Shown here piece by piece: positions 33,694-47,300 of a stretch of DNA of 64,000 nt; positions within the stretch are counted from its first letter, which is position 1; each line of letters starts with the position of its first letter. The notes under the pieces are model-generated. The model saw only the letters and a program-made list of their open reading frames with translations. It was not told the origin of the DNA and made no database searches. The stretch lies in the NCBI GenBank assembly GCA_036346255.1, contig CM070633.1:248001-312000 (forward strand). The letters run 5' to 3'. This stretch comes from Ampelocalamus luodianensis. Lineage: Eukaryota; Streptophyta; Magnoliopsida; Poales; Poaceae. The translations under genes were made by a program, and so were the position numbers.

Positions 33694-35501
33694 TGTTTTG
33701 TAACGTCTCGTTTGTCTTAGTTTTCTTGTCAAATTTCAAAATCTAAAAAGGAACCATTCGATTTGTTAGTTTGCTCAAGCTTAACCTAGAGCCTTTGAAA
33801 AACTAGAGGTTTAACTTGAATTAACTTAACCTCAACTAAAGCCTTTTAGCGCTTTATTCGTTGTTGAAGTTTTTGGAGTTCTTGGGTCGTTAGTTCCCTT
33901 TATCTTTGAGTTTTGTGTGCCCCTTAGCTTTGGACCTCGGACCTCTTCTGGACCCGATCCTTTATCCTTCGGACCTCCCCTTTGTAGATCTTGACCGTCA
34001 GGACCTCCCCTCTGTAGATCTTGACCGTCAGGACCTCCCTCGTACCCCTTTGCCTTCGAGTTTCTTAGCCTTGGACATCTTTTCTGGATCTCCTTCTCTA
34101 GATCCTTTCCACTTTTGAATCTTATCCGTTGAAACCCTCCCCTTGTCTGGACCTCCCTGAAGTCAAGATCTTGTGCGCCCTTTTCCCCCTTTAGGACCAC
34201 CCGATCAAGATCGTGTGGCGTTGGTTCGTTGCGCCTCTCCCTTTATCTTTTGGACTTCCTCCTTGCCCTTACCTCCCTCTGGTATTTTTGCAAAGACCAC
34301 CATCTTTCGTCACGACCACCCTATGTGGTCATGACCTCTTGTCTTTTTGCAAAGATCACTCTCTTTCGTCGCGATCACCCTATGTGGTCATGACCTCTGG
34401 TCTTTTTGCAAAGACCACCCTGGTGGAACAGGACCACCTTTAGCCTCTGCGAGGACCTCCTCCCTTGCAGGACCCCCTCCTTTGGTCACGACTTTCTCCT
34501 GTTGCTTTGACCAACCTCTTTGTTTGAGCCGACCCTGTCCCCTTTTCTCATTTCTGCACTCTTTGCACCAGAAAGTCTCTGAACATTAAATGTGTTGCAA
34601 CACATTGAATGTAGTCACATCTGAGGTATTTGTTTTCCTCCTTTTGATGTTCCACCTTGTCTTATCCGTGTACCTTTTTCTCACCTGCCCTTGACACGTT
34701 GCCCTGAGCCTCAGAGCTCCCTACTGCCTCTCTTACTATTTGTAGCTGGGAGAGCCTTCCCTCACCACCTTTGGCCTCATTCCCTAACTTTCTTGCTTTC
34801 GCCTAGACCTCTCCGAGCTTGTTCCTAGAGCTCTTCTTTGAGTTGGATCTCCCCTCTCCGGTCAGGACCTTCTGTGTTTCTGGTTTTAAGTTGGTTTTTG
34901 CTTAAAGTTCTTCGGTTTTTTTTAAGTTCTTTTGCTCGAGCTCGCCTTGTTTATTTGGTTTTTGCGAACGTGTAAGTCTCGAGTTCGAAGAGGAGTTTGT
35001 GGATCCAGCAGCCTCTGCTGAAGCCTTTCCATTGCTCAGCGAAGGCAAGTCACAGACCTTTGATCATCGTTGAACCTAGCATTTCAAAACATATGTTGTT
35101 TTGCTCAATTATGTATGGCTATTTGTAAAGTGGTTTTGGGCAGTAGTTTTACCTACTTGACGCTTTACCTCCTTGATATTGATACTCAACATGTTGTCAT
35201 GTTTCCTTCGGACACCTTAGAATGGGTGGTCCTGTTGGTACTCCTTGAGGTTACCAACCTGGGTTCGTAGATTACTTAGCCTAGCTTATAATCGCCGGTC
35301 TCGAGAACCTTTTCCTTTTCTTTTTAATAATCTTGACTAATATTCTATGGAACCTATGGTGTGAGGCCACTCTAGTGCACTTGTGGTGTGAGACCACAGT
35401 GTTACCTTTTGTGGTGTGATACCACTTTGTTAAAACTTGTGCCAGAACATGATGGTCATTTGGCTTGGGTGAACCCTAAAATTGTTTTGCTCGGGCAAGA
35501 A

Positions 35502-38500
35502 TGTAACATCCCAATTTTCTGAGCTTAAAAATCTTTTAAATAGTTAGTAGGAGAAAATTCACCATTTGAATTTTATTTGAATTTAATTCAAAAGCTTAAT
35601 ATTGGACTTTATAAGCAAAAACATTTAATGTGAATGATGCCAACATGAACAATAGCCAAAACTATTTTATTTGGGTTCTATGTGCTCAGATATATTTTCT
35701 AGATTTTTCTAGAATTTTTCTGAGTTCATTTGCTATTTTCTATTGCCCATTTGAATTTCTCGGTATTTTCTAAATTAGAAAAACTATTGAAATCTCGAAA
35801 ACCCTTTGGGCGAATCGGCCAAAGCCCATCTCCTCCATGCTGCCCGGCTCGCGCGGCGCATCATCGCCTCCGCTAATGGTGGACCCACTGTCGATCTCGC
35901 CATTCTTCTCTTCCTTCCGAGCGCCTCGATCGTTTTCACCGTTCGATCGAGAAATGGGCGGTGGGATGCGAGGGGTGTTGGGTTGCCCGAATGTCCCATT
36001 GATTGTGGACCGTTCGATCAAGATTTACGGTCGAGATCCTTGAGTCCGTTTCGCGGCCATGTTGTTCGCGACGCCGCGCGCCCTAACCACAACCAGCGAC
36101 TGTGGGTCCCGCTGACCACGTCGTCATCGTCTCGTCGATTAGGTTTCGCGCGCCGCGCAATCGATTTTAGGCGTTTGTGCCTGGACTCTCCGAGCCCCGA
36201 GTATAAAGAGAGAGCCCTCGCCGCCCGCACCCAACCCTAGCCGCCTTGGCGCGCTAAACCCTAGCGCCGCAGAGCTTGAAGATCGTTTTGCGCGGCGCCT
36301 TCTCCGACGAGCTTTTCGCGAACCGAGCCGCTCGAGCCGTGGTTCGCACCATCGCATCGCACGGAGCCGCACTTCACTTTGGTGGCCTTCGCGCCGGGCG
36401 CCACCGAGACCGATCCGTCGAGCGAGACCCTCGCCGCTTAACGCCGCCGCGGCCTGCTCTGATCGCTCGTGCACGATGAGCCCTTCTCGTGATCGCCGTC
36501 GCACCCTCTTCACGCTGGTACCACTCACTGCCGGTGGATCGCCCGTTCGCCGTTGTCGTCGGTTTCGAAGCGCCGCGCTCTGTCGCCGTCACGCCACGCC
36601 ACCTTGCCGCCATGTCGCGCCGCCGCCTCGTGTCGGCGTGCGTGGCGCTTAGTCATCGTCCCACGCACGTGTGCGCGTGGCGATCCATCGATCTCGGATC
36701 TCGAGGCTTGGTAGACTTGGTCTACCGTGAGCCATCTCACCGACATGTGGGTCCCACATGTCGAATTGTATTCGATTTCTTTTAATTCCAAAATTCCTTC
36801 ACGGCGCCCGACTTTGCGCAATAATCCGATTTTTCTGTTAAGAAATAATTCGGAAATTCCAGAAAATCCAAATTAGGGTTTCTTTTATATTTCCAATCTT
36901 CCAAAGCTCATAACTTTTGCATCCTAACTCCGATTGAGCCCATTCAAATTTCTAAATTTGTCTAAATTCAAGCTCTATTTATCTGAGATTTTATTTAATT
37001 TTTGGAGTTTGTTTTGCCTCTGTTATTTATTTATTTTGTTTGTTTGTATCTCGTTTGCGAGTAGACGTCGATTCGTCGGGAAATTTTGTGGAAGAAGGAG
37101 CACCCCAAGATCAAGACCAGCACATAGACCTTTTCCAAGGCAAGTCATACCTTTGATCATCTTGAACCCAGTTTTCCAAATACTTTGTTTCAAAGTACTG
37201 CATTCTATTTTAATTATTTATTTAAATGCTTTGGGTATAGTTATTATCCAACTTGTTATCACACCTTGGCCTTGTATGTCATAATTCCTTGTCACCCTAG
37301 ATTGGTTATTAGTTGGTAATATTATAGCACCAACGTGGGTTGGTTAGATGTGAGTACAATTGCTTAGCCATGCCACGAGTCATCATCTCATGTAAGTTGC
37401 AAATATTAATTATGACTAAGTGACTATGGAACTTAGTAAAAGCGTGTGCTATGTGTTGTTACTTCGTGATGGCATGTGTTGCACTAAAACCAACTCGGTG
37501 GTAAAGGATTTAGACCGAGGCAAGTGGTGGAGGCGTGTGACATGGTGGTCTATGTGCGGGAATGATGGTCTTTGTAACTTAGTTAGAAAATGGAAGTCTT
37601 GCCTTGGTCAATTAAGAACTTAACTTTGTGCGCCATTGAATCGAGCCTTCTTTGCATCGCACCACATGCACGGTATGGGACGGGCCTAACTTAGTAAGTT
37701 ATGGATTCTCGGCATTGATGTTCGGTGGATAGGTTAGGTGTGTGACAGGGTGGAGGTGTGACTACTTGGTGGTTGCATTATGGGACGATTCGTCTTCCCC
37801 TGTCGCGGTGTGTGTTATACCAATTCTATGTGAGTGGTATAGCGGTTTGTAAGCACACCGGGAATGTCAATGTTTGAGATGAAGTTTCCAACTGCTTTGT
37901 TACGATTGGTGCTTGCTACACTAGTTGTATCTTGTGGGTAAAGTGTACAACCTCTGCAGAGTGTTAATCAATCTATTCGAATAGCCGTGTCCGCGGTCAT
38001 GGACATGCTCGGGGATTTCACACGGGGGGTAGTTTTCATAAAATACTGGGATGGGAGCTGTGTGATCTAAATCATATGGCTATGTGAAATAATCTGTTTA
38101 GCTGTGTGTCTTTGTGGAAACAACTGTTAAATTAATATTGTCTATTTGTTTTGAATTATGCTTTCAATCTATTATTTGTATTCAATTGCAAATGTTGCTT
38201 TTATGCAAAAGAACCACGGAAGCCTTTTTCTTTGGAATAAGCCTGCATCTATACATTGCATTCTGTGGTATGATTTGCGAGTACGGTTGTGTACTCACGC
38301 TTGTTGTAAAACTTGCGCCCAAACCTACAGAAGAGGAGGAGTCGCTGCTTGAGGAGGAGTTCGTTGAAGGCCGATCGTTCGTCAAGGTCTGGATCGATCG
38401 GTTGCTGTGGTGAATTGGTGGGATCTACGTTGGAGTTTTCCGTTCATTCTTTGCTTTATTTCCTGTTAGCCCTGCGTGGCTTAATAAGTGTAAACTCGAC

Positions 38501-38660
38501 CATAAGGTCAAAACCCTTATTTGTTATTCAAACTAATCGTTTACTTTATTTATCGCTTGTGTGGATCGATATTTACGTGTTAACACCTGTGTGCACTAGC
38601 GTGATCTGGACTAGTGCAAGTATACGAGAGGTTCGAGAATCGTAATTCTGGGTCCCGACA
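35502..38660 (+). mobile_element. Solo LTR, 3159 bp, nested in the preceding solo LTR
   Basis: Starts TGTAACATCCCAATTTTCTG and ends CTGGGTCCCGACA, flanked by a perfect AAGAA duplication (35497-35501 and 38661-38665). It lies inside the 33699-40071 element and therefore inserted later. The promoter candidate is TATAAA at 36202-36207, followed by a GC-rich leader with AACCCTAG motifs. The palindromic core is at 37935-38010 and the GAGTACGGTTGTGTACTC hairpin at 38279-38296. A near-identical copy in reverse orientation begins at 61078. No protein domains are encoded; GC-rich open frames at 35.8-36.8 kb are composition artefacts. Confidence 0.92.
36202..36207 (+). promoter_or_regulatory. Candidate TATA box of the nested LTR
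   Basis: TATAAA in the context CCCGAGTATAAAGAGAGAGC, about 0.7 kb into the LTR. It is followed by a GC-rich leader with AACCCTAG motifs, consistent with the start of the R region. Confidence 0.5.
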
Positions 38661-40076
38661 AAGAAGGTCGGGAGTGAGTAGTGGGTGCTCTAGGGTGGTG
38701 CCCTAGTGTCACTTTGGGTTATGGATGGTCTTACTTGAGCAGCTCTTAAGGACTTTACTTTGTGATCCAATGATCCGAGTGTTTTTGTGCAACCACAAGA
38801 CCACTTTATGGGGTGGTGCGGGCCAAATAATTAGTAAGGGCGGCTTGGTTACATTGTGGTTGAGCGTGTGATTGGCCGGCGCAAGAGGGCACGAACCGGC
38901 GTGGTGTGATGCCCGTTAGAAGCGGAACCTTAGCGGGCAGCTCTGAGCCAGTTTCAAGCTTTGTAAAGGCCTTGTCGCGCTCTCTAGGCTGCTCATCTTC
39001 GGAAATGAGCAAGGTTTCGACGGGAACCGCCTCGCTAGAGAGGTCGTGAATCGTGGGTAAAGTTGTACACCTCTGCAGAGTGTAAAAATCTATTCGAATA
39101 ACCAAGTCTTTGGTCATGGACAGTGCTTGGCGATTTTGCACAAGGGGTAGATCTCTTATAAAACTTGTGTCCCTGGTCGTTTCTACGAGAGGCCATGGTT
39201 TTGTCTCGAAAAGACTTAGGCCAGCTCCAGAGAGGTCGTGGCTGGTTCGTGAAGAGGTCCAACGGCTGGTCGTTGGACCTTTGGAGTGGTCCTGGACGCT
39301 CCGGGGTTGGTGCCCAGAGGAGTTCTTGGAGCTCTTTATTGGTCCTTGGGTGCTCTGGAGTTGGTGCTCTAAAGTGGTCATGGGGGTGGTCCTGGACGTG
39401 AGTGCGGTCAGGACCTCCCACACGTGGTTTTGGGAGTGAGTTGGTGCTCACGACCTCCCTTTTAAATCTTTTGTATTTGTGTTTTGCTGTCTTTAACTTG
39501 AGCTCTTAACCTACTTATGCTATTTTCTGTGAAATGTTGCTCTTTGCATACTAACCCTACAACTTCCCTTTTGTCAAGCCCAAGTATGAATATTATTTGC
39601 ATAATTATTCCCTGTAACTTACTGAGTACATTCAACGTACTCATGACTTTTGTCCTACTGTTGCAAGCAGTGGCAGAAGATGACCCAGGTCTTGATGGTT
39701 CAGACCTCTTCGAGTAGGAATTCTTTGATGACCGAGCTTCTAGGGACGTCCTCCACTCGACAGCCTTCGGGTTTGTCGGATGGCCCGTGCATTTTAAGTG
39801 TTTTGCTGTAAAGCTTGTTGTCGGATTTTGTAGCCTTTGTTGGTAACCGCTGTAAACAATCTTGGCCATATGGCCCTTATTTATTTAATTAGCATTCTTT
39901 TCCGTTTCTCCTTTTGTGGACTGTGTGGTTGTGATTACACCTATGTTGTCTTGTGCGAGGACCTCCTCTATGGGTGTCCTGAGAGGACCTACACGACCTC
40001 TGGGTGGTCTTGTCGGACCTCCCTAAGAGGTCCTGGGGATCTTCTTAGTACACCCCGAGGTGGTCCCGACATGTTT

Positions 40077-40431
40077 GTATTATGGTAAATAGGATTTGAT
40101 ACCACTGCATATGCATGGGTACTCGAAAGACAGCCAGGGCGTCTTGTTAGTAGGAAATATGTGTATTAGCCTTCCTCCTAGTCTTAGGCTCTCAAAACAG
40201 TGGAGGACAATAATATACCCAGATCATGGAGAAATAAGTAGGTGCATGCTCCACTGAAAAGCAAAGAAAATATAGCAATAGCCTCGAACCAGAGGTACGT
40301 GATGCATACCGTAATGTACCTTCACACATGGCCATGAGCTCACAGCTATCATAATGCTTTTGCCACCAGCAAAGAACACATCTGGGCTATCTCTTCCCAT
40401 GAGCACTGAAAAAAAAATACAGACCGGAGAC
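40077..40431. other. Short host DNA between two solo LTRs
   Basis: About 355 bp of noncoding sequence between the two GACCTCC-family LTRs. No recognisable gene or repeat end. Confidence 0.4.
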
Positions 40432-43400
40432 TGTAACACCCTGGTTTTTGAAGCTTTTTGAAATTTCAAATTAAAGCGAACCATTTGGTTTTCTCGAAGT
40501 CTACATGCTTAAATTGGGATTTTGAAATGATTTTCAAATGACTAACTCCAACTTCAACTAAGTCCTCTTTTGGTTTTGTCGATTGCTGGGGTTGTTGGAG
40601 CTCTAGTGTTCTCTTTTGGGTTCAGACCTCCTCAGGTCTAGATCTCTTTTGTGTTTGGACCTCTTCCTTGTCCAGACCTCCTGTGGTCCTGACCTTCTTT
40701 GTAAGTCACGACCACCCTCGAGCTACGTTGAGCTCTGGTTTGTGTTTCAAACCCTCCCCTGTGAGATCTTGACTGTCAGAACCTCCACTTGCGAGATCTT
40801 GACCGTCAGGACCTCCCCCTGCAAGATCTTGACCATCGGGACTCCCCCTGCGAGATCTTGATCGTCCGGACCTCCTTTGTACCCTTTTGCCCCTGAGTTC
40901 CTTAGCTCTTCTTCCTCTTTCCCGGATCTCCTCCATTAGATCCTCGTCCCCTTGAATCTCACCCTTCAAACTCCTTTGTACTAGACCTCCTCTAAGTCCA
41001 GATCTAGTGCACGCCTTCCTCTCCTTAGGACCGCTAGATCTTGTTTGGATGGCCCGATTGAGAAGAGGCGTTCGGATGGTCCGAACGTTCCCTTGCATTG
41101 CGGTGTGTTCGATTGAGTTTGGACGGCCCCGATGCAAGTGCGCGTTCACGCGGTCCGAACTTCGTCATCTCCTTGGACCACCCGATCCAGATCGTGCGGC
41201 CCTGATGCGTTGCGCCTTCTTCCTTGTCTTTTGGACCTCCTTCTACCTCTGGTCTTTTTGCAAAGACCACCCTCTTTCGTCACGACCACCTCCTATGGTC
41301 ATGACCTCTGGTCTTTTTGTAAAGACCACCTTCTTTCGCCACGATCGCCTCCTGTGGTCATGACCTCTGGTCTTTTTACAAAGACCACCCTATGTGGCCT
41401 TTTTGCAAAGACCACCTTGGTGGGACAGGATCTCCTTAGCCCTCTGCGGGACCTCCTCCTATGACTACCCCTTTGTTGGACCTCTCCTTGGGTCACAACT
41501 TTCTCCTGTTGCTTTAACCAGTCTCTTTGTTTGAGCCAACCCTGTCCACTTTCCCCTCTCTGCACGCTTGCAGCAGAAAGTCTCTGAATATTAAATGCTG
41601 CTGCGGCACATTTAATGTTGTCACCTCCGTTGTACCCTCCTCCCCTCTTGTTCCCTCCTTTATCTGCTCCTGTCCTCTCCTTCACCCATCCATGAACGCG
41701 TGTGTCCTTGAATCCCTGCAGCTCAGGCCTTATAGACTTGGACAACACTCCATTTTTGCCTTCTTCCTCATTTGCAGCCCTCTAGCTCTCCCCGAACCAG
41801 CTATTCGAACCTCCTTCCCAAGCTTTGGACCTCCCCTTGACCAGCTCTCTGGACCTCCTTCAACCTTCAGAGCCCTTTTTTTTGTTCTAGTGGTGTTTTC
41901 TTTAAGGTCCTTCTGGCTTTTATTTGAGTTTGTTTTGAGTTGGTTTTGTTCTTCCGTGTAGATTGCGAAGACACCGAGAGCCCGAGTTCTTTGAAGAGGA
42001 AGATCCCCAAGCCTTTGAGCAAGGCAAGTTACACCCTTGACCATATTGCACACATTATTTCAATCTATATACTTCTGTTTCAAGCTAAGTATTACATGCA
42101 TATTTCACCTAGTATTTTAGTATCAGTATTTACACTCATAGTTACTGCTAACTCCTTTATATGACCCACTTTGTTATTGCACCCGAACTTGTTGTCACCT
42201 TAGTAAAAACCTGGTTATTACTTTATGTGTGACCAGGACCTCTTGAAAAGAAGCGCTTAGCAATGCTTAGACCAAAAGTCTTGTTTTGGGAAGTTTTGCC
42301 AAAGATCACTGTTTTACCTTAAATGTTTTGACCATGGCATTCGGTTGTCGTGGAAACCTGTTTTTCAAATGTAAATGTGAAAAATGGTTTGGACGTGGGC
42401 GAACCTTGGTTGGTCTCGTGGTGGTGCACGGGTAGTGCACGGGGGGCCATGTCAGCCGGCACCCTAGGGTTGAGGATGTCGTCCATGTTAATTAAGGACC
42501 GGTCTTTGAGCGTTACTTTGCTAAGCCCCTTCGTGGAACCACAAGTCTTGTGTGGGCAGGACCTAGCCAAATAATTTGCAATGTTTCACCATAGTTGTCC
42601 TTTTTGGATGTGTGGGTTGTCCTTCATGACCTAATTTCTTACATTCCCACCTGGCGCAAAAGGAGACCTGAACTCTGCGGGCGGGTAGCCCAAAGGGGGT
42701 GAAACCTTAGCGAGGAGGACCTCGGTGAGAAGGATCATTGTAAAGGCCTTGTGATAACCTTTTAGCCGCACACATTCGGAAGTGTGTAAGCGGGCAGTAC
42801 AATTTGGTTATCTCTTGTGGGTAAAGCTGTACACCTCTGCAGAGTGAAATCTATTCGAATAGCCGTGTTCACGGTCATGGACATACTAGCAAAGCCTCTC
42901 TAAGTTAGTTTTTGGTTTTGGTTTTCAATGGTTTTGAAAACTAGTTCTGGATTTCTATCCAGTGCGTTTTGGGCGGGAAGTCCCTTGGCGGTTAGCCCTG
43001 TGTTAGGAGGTTATCCTACACCCCTAATCTTGTTATCCATCAATCAAAACCCGTGTTGAAAAATGCATTTTATGTATAGCATAACCTGCCTTTCAACTTA
43101 TCTACTGGTATTTGAATGAAACTTGGCTTAACGTAAACTAACCCTATAAGCTTTCCCTTGTGATATCTTTTATGCATGCCATTCTGTTATGTGACGAGTG
43201 TAATTTGCGAGTACGGTTGTTGTGCTCACTTTCATTTGAAACAATCTTTTGAGCAGGTGAAGATGTTTTTGCTGAGGACCAAGAGGTCCTGGACGACTAG
43301 GCTACGCCTTCCAGCCAATTGCCTGTGGTGTATTGGATGGACCCTCTTTTGTTTTTCCACTATGTAAAGCTGCTCTTTTATAGGCTTGTAAGCCAACTTT

Positions 43401-43562
43401 GTAATCAACACTTTTGGTGTCAATTAAGTTCTCGTTAATGTATGATTATCACTTGTGTTGCCGTGTGGACTAGCTGTTAATCCTTGGGACTAGTTCGGAG
43501 CACAGGAGATGTATGACTTTTTCACGTCCCACGACCTCTCCCTGGAGTGGTCGTGGTATTTG

Positions 43563-43881
43563 TGTTACAACGTGACGGCTGAGGAACGACGAAGTAAACA
43601 AGATCAATCGCAGAGAGACACGAGATTTAACGTGGAAAACCCTCCCAATGCTAGAGGGAAAAACCACGGGCGCCAGCCAGCAACAATCTTCACTATATCG
43701 GGGTGAGGTTACAACGTCGGGGATTACAACTCTGATTTTCCTATCTCAAAGGTGGTTTACAGGATATATATATATCAGGGAAACCCTAACTCCGGCCCTA
43801 AGCCTCCGGCGACGGGCCTCCGCTACGCTCCGTCCAGAAGCTGGCCTAATTGATGTATAGAATTTGGATCACAAATCAACA
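43563..43881 (-). repeat. 3' LTR of the copia element, 319 bp
   Basis: Has TG...CA ends. Contains GGATATATATATATCC-like sequence near 43760 that may include the U3 promoter in a young element. A 31-bp match to its U3 terminus lies at 47724-47754. Confidence 0.85.
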
Positions 43882-44347
43882 TACTCCACCTTGAGACAAA
43901 TTCCTTCCTGTAGCATAAATCAATCCTTCACCCTGAACACAATAAAGAAAGAAATACTTTCGGCGCCACACAACCTCTTGAGCTAAGCTGTAATACCAAC
44001 TAAGCTTGATCAAAGCTCAAACTTAGCAACAGGAACTGGCTTTGTCAACATATCAGCAGGATTTTCATGAGTGCCAATCTTGCATACCTTTAGCTTACCC
44101 TTTGCTACAATATCTACGACATAATTATATTTAATCTCAATGTGCTTTGTCCTCTCATGAAACATCGATCTTTAGTGAGATAAATTGCACTCTGGTGTCA
44201 CAAAGCAGTTAATGCAAGAATCAACTCCGGCAAGCTCGGCAAACAAACCTTTCAAATTAAAGCGACTCTTTACTTGCTTCACAAATAGCCATATATTACG
44301 CCGGTGGTGGGCGATTGCAACAACATCCCGCAAATGTGCCTTCCGAC

Positions 44348-47300
44348 TCACGGACAACCTCCAATGGTAAATACATAACTTTGTGGCGACCTACGCTTAT
44401 CCAAATCACCAGCATAATCTGAATCAACATAGCCAACGAGTTCCTTTTCAGTCCTGCCAAACTTCAAACAAGCATCCGATGTGCCTTGCATGTACCTGAA
44501 AATCCACTGAACGGCCTTCCAATGCTCTTTACCAGGATTAGCCATATATCTACTTACCATACTCATAGCATAAGATAAATCCGGACGAGAGCAAACCATG
44601 GCATACATCAAAGACCCAACAACACTAGCATACAGAACTCTGGACATGTACTCAACCTCCTCATCAGTGCTAGGACATTGTGAAGCTGACAATTTAAAGT
44701 GAGGTGCAATGGGAGTACTAACGAGCTTTGAATCATGCATGTTGAAGCGATGAAGCACTTTCGAATATAATTTTCTTGACTAAGAAACAATAAACGAAGC
44801 ACGGTCTCTAGTAATTTCTATACCTAGAATTTTCTTAGCGACACCAAGATCCTTCATCTCAAATTCATCGCTCAATCGAGCCTTCAATGCGATGATTTCT
44901 TTCTTGCTCTTAGCAACAATCAACATATCATCAACATATAACAGCAAGTATATAGGTGATCCATCAACAAATTTAATGTAGACACGACTATCATAATCGA
45001 GATCTTTTAAAGTTATTTGATAACATAAATGAATCAAACCTCTTATACCATCGCGCAGGAGACTGTTTCAAACCATATAAGGACTTCTTCAATTTGCAAA
45101 CATGATTCTCCTTACTGGCACTATGAACCTTACTGGTGGTCCATGTATATCTCCTCCTCAAGATCTCCATGCAAGAATCTTTGTCTTCACATCTAGTTGC
45201 TCAGCTCAAGATCACGCATAGCAACAATACTAAAGAATATACGGATTGAGCTATGCTTCACAAGTGGGAGAACACATCATTGTAATCAACACCCGAATCA
45301 TTTGAAACCTTTAGCTACTAACCTTGCCTTAAATCTTGGAGGCTCACTAGGAGATAGACCCTCCTTCCTCTTGAAGATCCATTTGCAACACACGGTCTTC
45401 TTATTTTTGAGCAAGCGCACCACGTCCCATGTGCCATTTTCTCCGGGATCTGCATCTCTTCTTGCATAGTGAGATCCACTTCTCATGATCTCCGAAACAA
45501 TGGCTTCGGTGTAACGTGCTTGGCTCATGAGTGTTCTCCACACATTCGGCACAACTAAGAGCATAATGAATCAAATTACACTCTTGATTAATCGGGATCG
45601 AGGACCACAACTCCTCTTTTCTGCGAGTGCCATAGGTCGATCGTCTTCTTTGCAAAGCAGGAGATAAGTCTTGAATAGTATCAATAGTATCATCAATAAA
45701 TTATTTCACGATCATCCACGTGCTCCACTGCACGCTCATATTCTCACGCTCGTCATCGATCATGCAGTACAATATCTATGGGTAAAGCGTTATTAAACAT
45801 CACGATTCATTAAAACAACATACGCTCATGAAAGTCTTTCTTGTTTCAAACATTTCATAAGCTTATATCCTTTTACTCGAACCATAACCAAGAAAGCAGA
45901 CACTTAATAGCTCTAGGCTCCAATTTTCCATTATCAACATGAGCATAAGCAGTGCAACCAAAAACTCTCAGCTGTGAATAATCAGCAGATGTACCAGACC
46001 ATACCTCAATGGGAGTTTTCTTGTTGAGTGGAATAGAAGGCGACCTGTTGATCAAATAGCATGCGGTGTTGGCGGCCTCGCCTAAAAGCGTTTGCTCATC
46101 TTTGCGTTGGACAACATGCAACGAGCCTTCGATATGATGGTTTGTTCATGCGCTCACCACACCATTCTGCTGCGTGGATTATGCGGGATGGTGTGATGCC
46201 TCTAATGCCTTTCTTCTGCAATAATCATTAAACTCATGCGAGCAAAATCCACCACCATTATCAGGACGAAGTAGCTTTACCTTCTTCTCAGTTTGCCTTT
46301 CTATCATTACTTTCCAATCTCTAAAAGCACCAAATGTATCATCTTTACCTTTCAGAAAATAAGGCCACACTTTTCTAGAGTAATCATCAATGATAGTAAG
46401 CACATAATTTGCACCACCATATGAGGTCTTACGAGAAGGCCCCCACAAATCAGCATGTACATACTCAAGTATACCTTTGGAGCGATGTACCGAGGCATTG
46501 AACTTTACCTCTTGTGCTTACCAAAATGCGGTGCTCACAGTTCATCTTACTCGAGTGCACCATCCAATGAGTTCCTCTTCATCAATTCGCCATACCAAGT
46601 TCACTCATGTGTCCAAGGCGCTTATGCCGAGGTTAGTATTATTATCGGAGACGATGGCGGTAGTGGCGGAACCACACAATGTACTTCCTCTAAGCACATA
46701 TAACTTGGCAGAATTCATATCACCAACCATGTAAATGAGAGAACCTCTTGATACCTTTAAAACTCCACCTGAAGCGGAGTACTTGTACCCTTCATCATCA
46801 GTGTCTTGAGGAGATGAGATTTCTTGCCATCCTTGGTATATGTCGCACATTGTCCGGCGTCGCGAACCATGCCATCATGTGTCACGATCGAGCGGATCCA
46901 ATGCCCACGATCTCACATGGGTTGTCATCTCCCATGCGAACAACATCTCCACTCTGCACAAAGCTTATAAGAACTAAACCATTCTCTGTTAATGCGGATA
47001 TGAAACGAACATGCCGAATCGAGTATCCATTCATCATGACCCGAACAACACAACCACCAAATCGACAAGGCAATCTCGAATCAATACTATCAAAGACCGG
47101 AACAACGAGAGGCATTACCTTGATTTATTTTTCGTTGGTATGTAGCATTCCTCTTCTCCTTATTCTTTACCTTATAGCAATCCTCGATGAAGTGGTTCGT
47201 TTTCTTGCGATGCTTGCGTAACTTCTTATCCCTGGACTTTGAGCGCCCTCTACCATCTTGGCTCTTGTCACGATTGTTGTTATCATAGGACTTACGCCGA

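Larger units (their letters stand above)
33699..40071 (+). mobile_element. Solo LTR of ~3.2 kb (GACCTCC-rich family), interrupted by another solo LTR
   Basis: Starts TGTAACGTCTCG and ends GGTGGTCCCGACA, with a perfect target duplication TGTTT at 33694-33698 and 40072-40076. Removing the nested LTR at 35502-38660 and one AAGAA leaves about 3209 bp. The left half is dominated by tandem minisatellites built on GACCTCC, with a ~60-bp unit containing GGTCTTTTTGCAAAGACC (34285-34440) and a ~38-bp unit with AGATCTTGACCGTCAGGACC (33975-34040). The right half holds the shared palindromic core (39050-39130) and a TGAGTACATTCAACGTACTCA hairpin-like motif near 39620. No coding domains. It is the same family as the element at 40432-47942. 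Confidence 0.88.

Noticed and set aside
36240..36275. AAACCCTAG repeats suggesting telomere-like sequence
   Set aside because: Only two imperfect units; such telo-box words are common in plant leaders and in this LTR leader.
35770..36830. Several overlapping long open frames on both strands in GC-rich DNA
   Set aside because: They lie inside a solo LTR, overlap each other in most frames, and have no domain or splice logic; base composition explains them.
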